64,000 nt of DNA from Pseudomonas fluorescens. GTDB lineage: Bacteria > Pseudomonadota > Gammaproteobacteria > Pseudomonadales > Pseudomonadaceae. The translations under genes and the position numbers were made by a program. Of this stretch, positions 63,585-64,000 are shown in pieces. The notes beneath the pieces are model-generated. The model made no database searches. It was not told the DNA's origin and saw only the letters and a program-made list of their open reading frames with translations. Where the stretch lies: positions 310,001-374,000 of the forward strand of contig NZ_CABVIY010000003.1 of NCBI RefSeq assembly GCF_902498195.1, read 5' to 3'. Positions within the stretch are counted from its first letter, which is position 1; every line of letters begins with the position of its first letter.

Positions 63585-63824
63585 TCACTTTTTCTTTTTA
63601 GCTGACTTTTCTGCTTTCTCTGATTTCTTAGCCTTTTCTGGCTTGCTATCAGCTTTTTTTGCAGATTTCTTGGGTATGGCATCTTTTTTCTTGTCTTTCT
63701 TTTCGGAAGATTTCGAAAGAGCCGAGGCCGCAGCTGATTTCTTTGCCGGTGACGATTTCTTGTCTTTCAACACCATGCTGGCTTTTGAAGACTCGCCTTT
63801 ACTTTTCTTCTCGTCCTTAGCCAC
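63585..63824 (-). CDS. Lysine-rich histone-H1-like protein
   Basis: 79 residues from GTG 63824 (GAGAGG 8 nt upstream); a GTG at 63833 is the alternative. About 40 percent lysine with alanine and serine, in KKSAAASALSKSSEKKDKKK and SEKAEKSAKKKK. It resembles AlgP/histone-H1-type C-terminal tails but is short and stands alone. Likely a nucleic-acid-binding, disordered protein; role unknown. Confidence 0.7.
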   Translation of the reverse strand: MAKDEKKSKGESSKASMVLKDKKSSPAKKSAAASALSKSSEKKDKKKDAIPKKSAKKADSKPEKAKKSEKAEKSAKKKK

Positions 63825-63833
63825 GTTGACCAC

Positions 63834-64000
63834 CTCTCGGAGTGTGCCGGTATAGGCACATTGCCTGTGGGAATGCCCACACGCTGATCATTAGGCGAGC
63901 GCGCCCAAGAGCGGTTCCAAATTTTTCACATGCACCGACCTTTCGAGTCTGCAGCCGGTAGTCGTCACTCCGGCGCTACGTCGCTCGACCCAGTTCGACA
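63834..64000. other. Window edge, nothing identified
   Basis: Upstream region of the lysine-rich gene. No gene, repeat or RNA can be supported in the last 167 bp. Confidence 0.4.

Noticed and set aside
63476..63682. 68-codon minus-strand basic frame
   Set aside because: Frame-shifted shadow of the lysine-rich gene and its downstream DNA.
1..64000. CRISPR arrays, tRNA/rRNA genes, intact transposases
   Set aside because: None found on reading; the regular repeats present are REPIN-type inverted pairs without unique equal-length spacers.

Overview
The window looks like chromosomal DNA of a Pseudomonas of the P. fluorescens group. GC is high. The gene families are typical of Pseudomonas (LsfA peroxiredoxin, NasA-flavodoxin fusion, glcDEFG, gudP-gudD). 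There are many REPIN-type repeats with the 'GTGGGAGCGGGCTTGCTCGCGA' type of core. Start codons, Shine-Dalgarno sites and 1-4 bp gene overlaps are ordinary for the genus. No tRNA, rRNA, CRISPR array or intact insertion sequence was seen.

Layout. 1-3.2 kb: 3'-truncated assimilatory nitrate reductase/flavoprotein fusion, with a sigma-54 promoter and a two-hairpin (ANTAR, NasT-type) antitermination leader. 3.4-7.2 kb: glucarate uptake and dehydration (LysR regulator, MFS transporter, gudD). 7.3-12.7 kb: housekeeping and stress genes (alpha/beta hydrolase, MFS-like carrier, Tat-type aldo/keto reductase, lsfA, dienelactone hydrolase). 12.3-18.8 kb: glycolate oxidase glcDEFG and a LctP-type permease. 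19.3-26.5 kb: an APC permease and a three-gene heme-dependent oxidative N-demethylase (dimethylamine monooxygenase-like) operon behind a sigma-54 promoter, next to a sigma-54 activator and a separate PAS sensor. 26.9-27.15 kb: a candidate structured RNA with a faint cobalamin-box resemblance and its own terminator. 27-31.6 kb: OsmC/Ohr, GNAT, a small membrane protein and an orphan AceE-type dehydrogenase.

31.6-51.6 kb is a complete Wzx/Wzy-type exopolysaccharide locus. Reading from its promoter near 50.3 kb leftwards: RfaH, outer-membrane barrel, Wza-like lipid-free export protein, Wzc kinase, initiating sugar-phosphate transferase, UDP-glucose dehydrogenase, WecG-type transferase, two GT4, Wzy, GT2, Wzx, GalE, GH16 and O-acyltransferase. 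A uronate epimerase is transcribed divergently. The leader carries an ops-like element, so the locus probably makes and uses its own antitermination factor. UDP-Glc, UDP-Gal, UDP-GlcA and probably UDP-GalA can be supplied from within the locus, implying an acidic, acylated polymer. To its right lies a 765-residue repeat protein with DUF4214 units and a putative C-terminal secretion module, preceded by an exact GacA-box palindrome, then an MsbA-like ABC exporter.

56.5-64 kb is a looser accessory stretch: small hypothetical genes, a 52-residue acidic protein with a near-consensus promoter, a decayed phage Rz1-like lipoprotein, DUF membrane proteins, a VOC protein, a signal-peptide-bearing crotonase and a lysine-rich histone-like protein.

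All family assignments come from reading motifs by eye; no database search was run.
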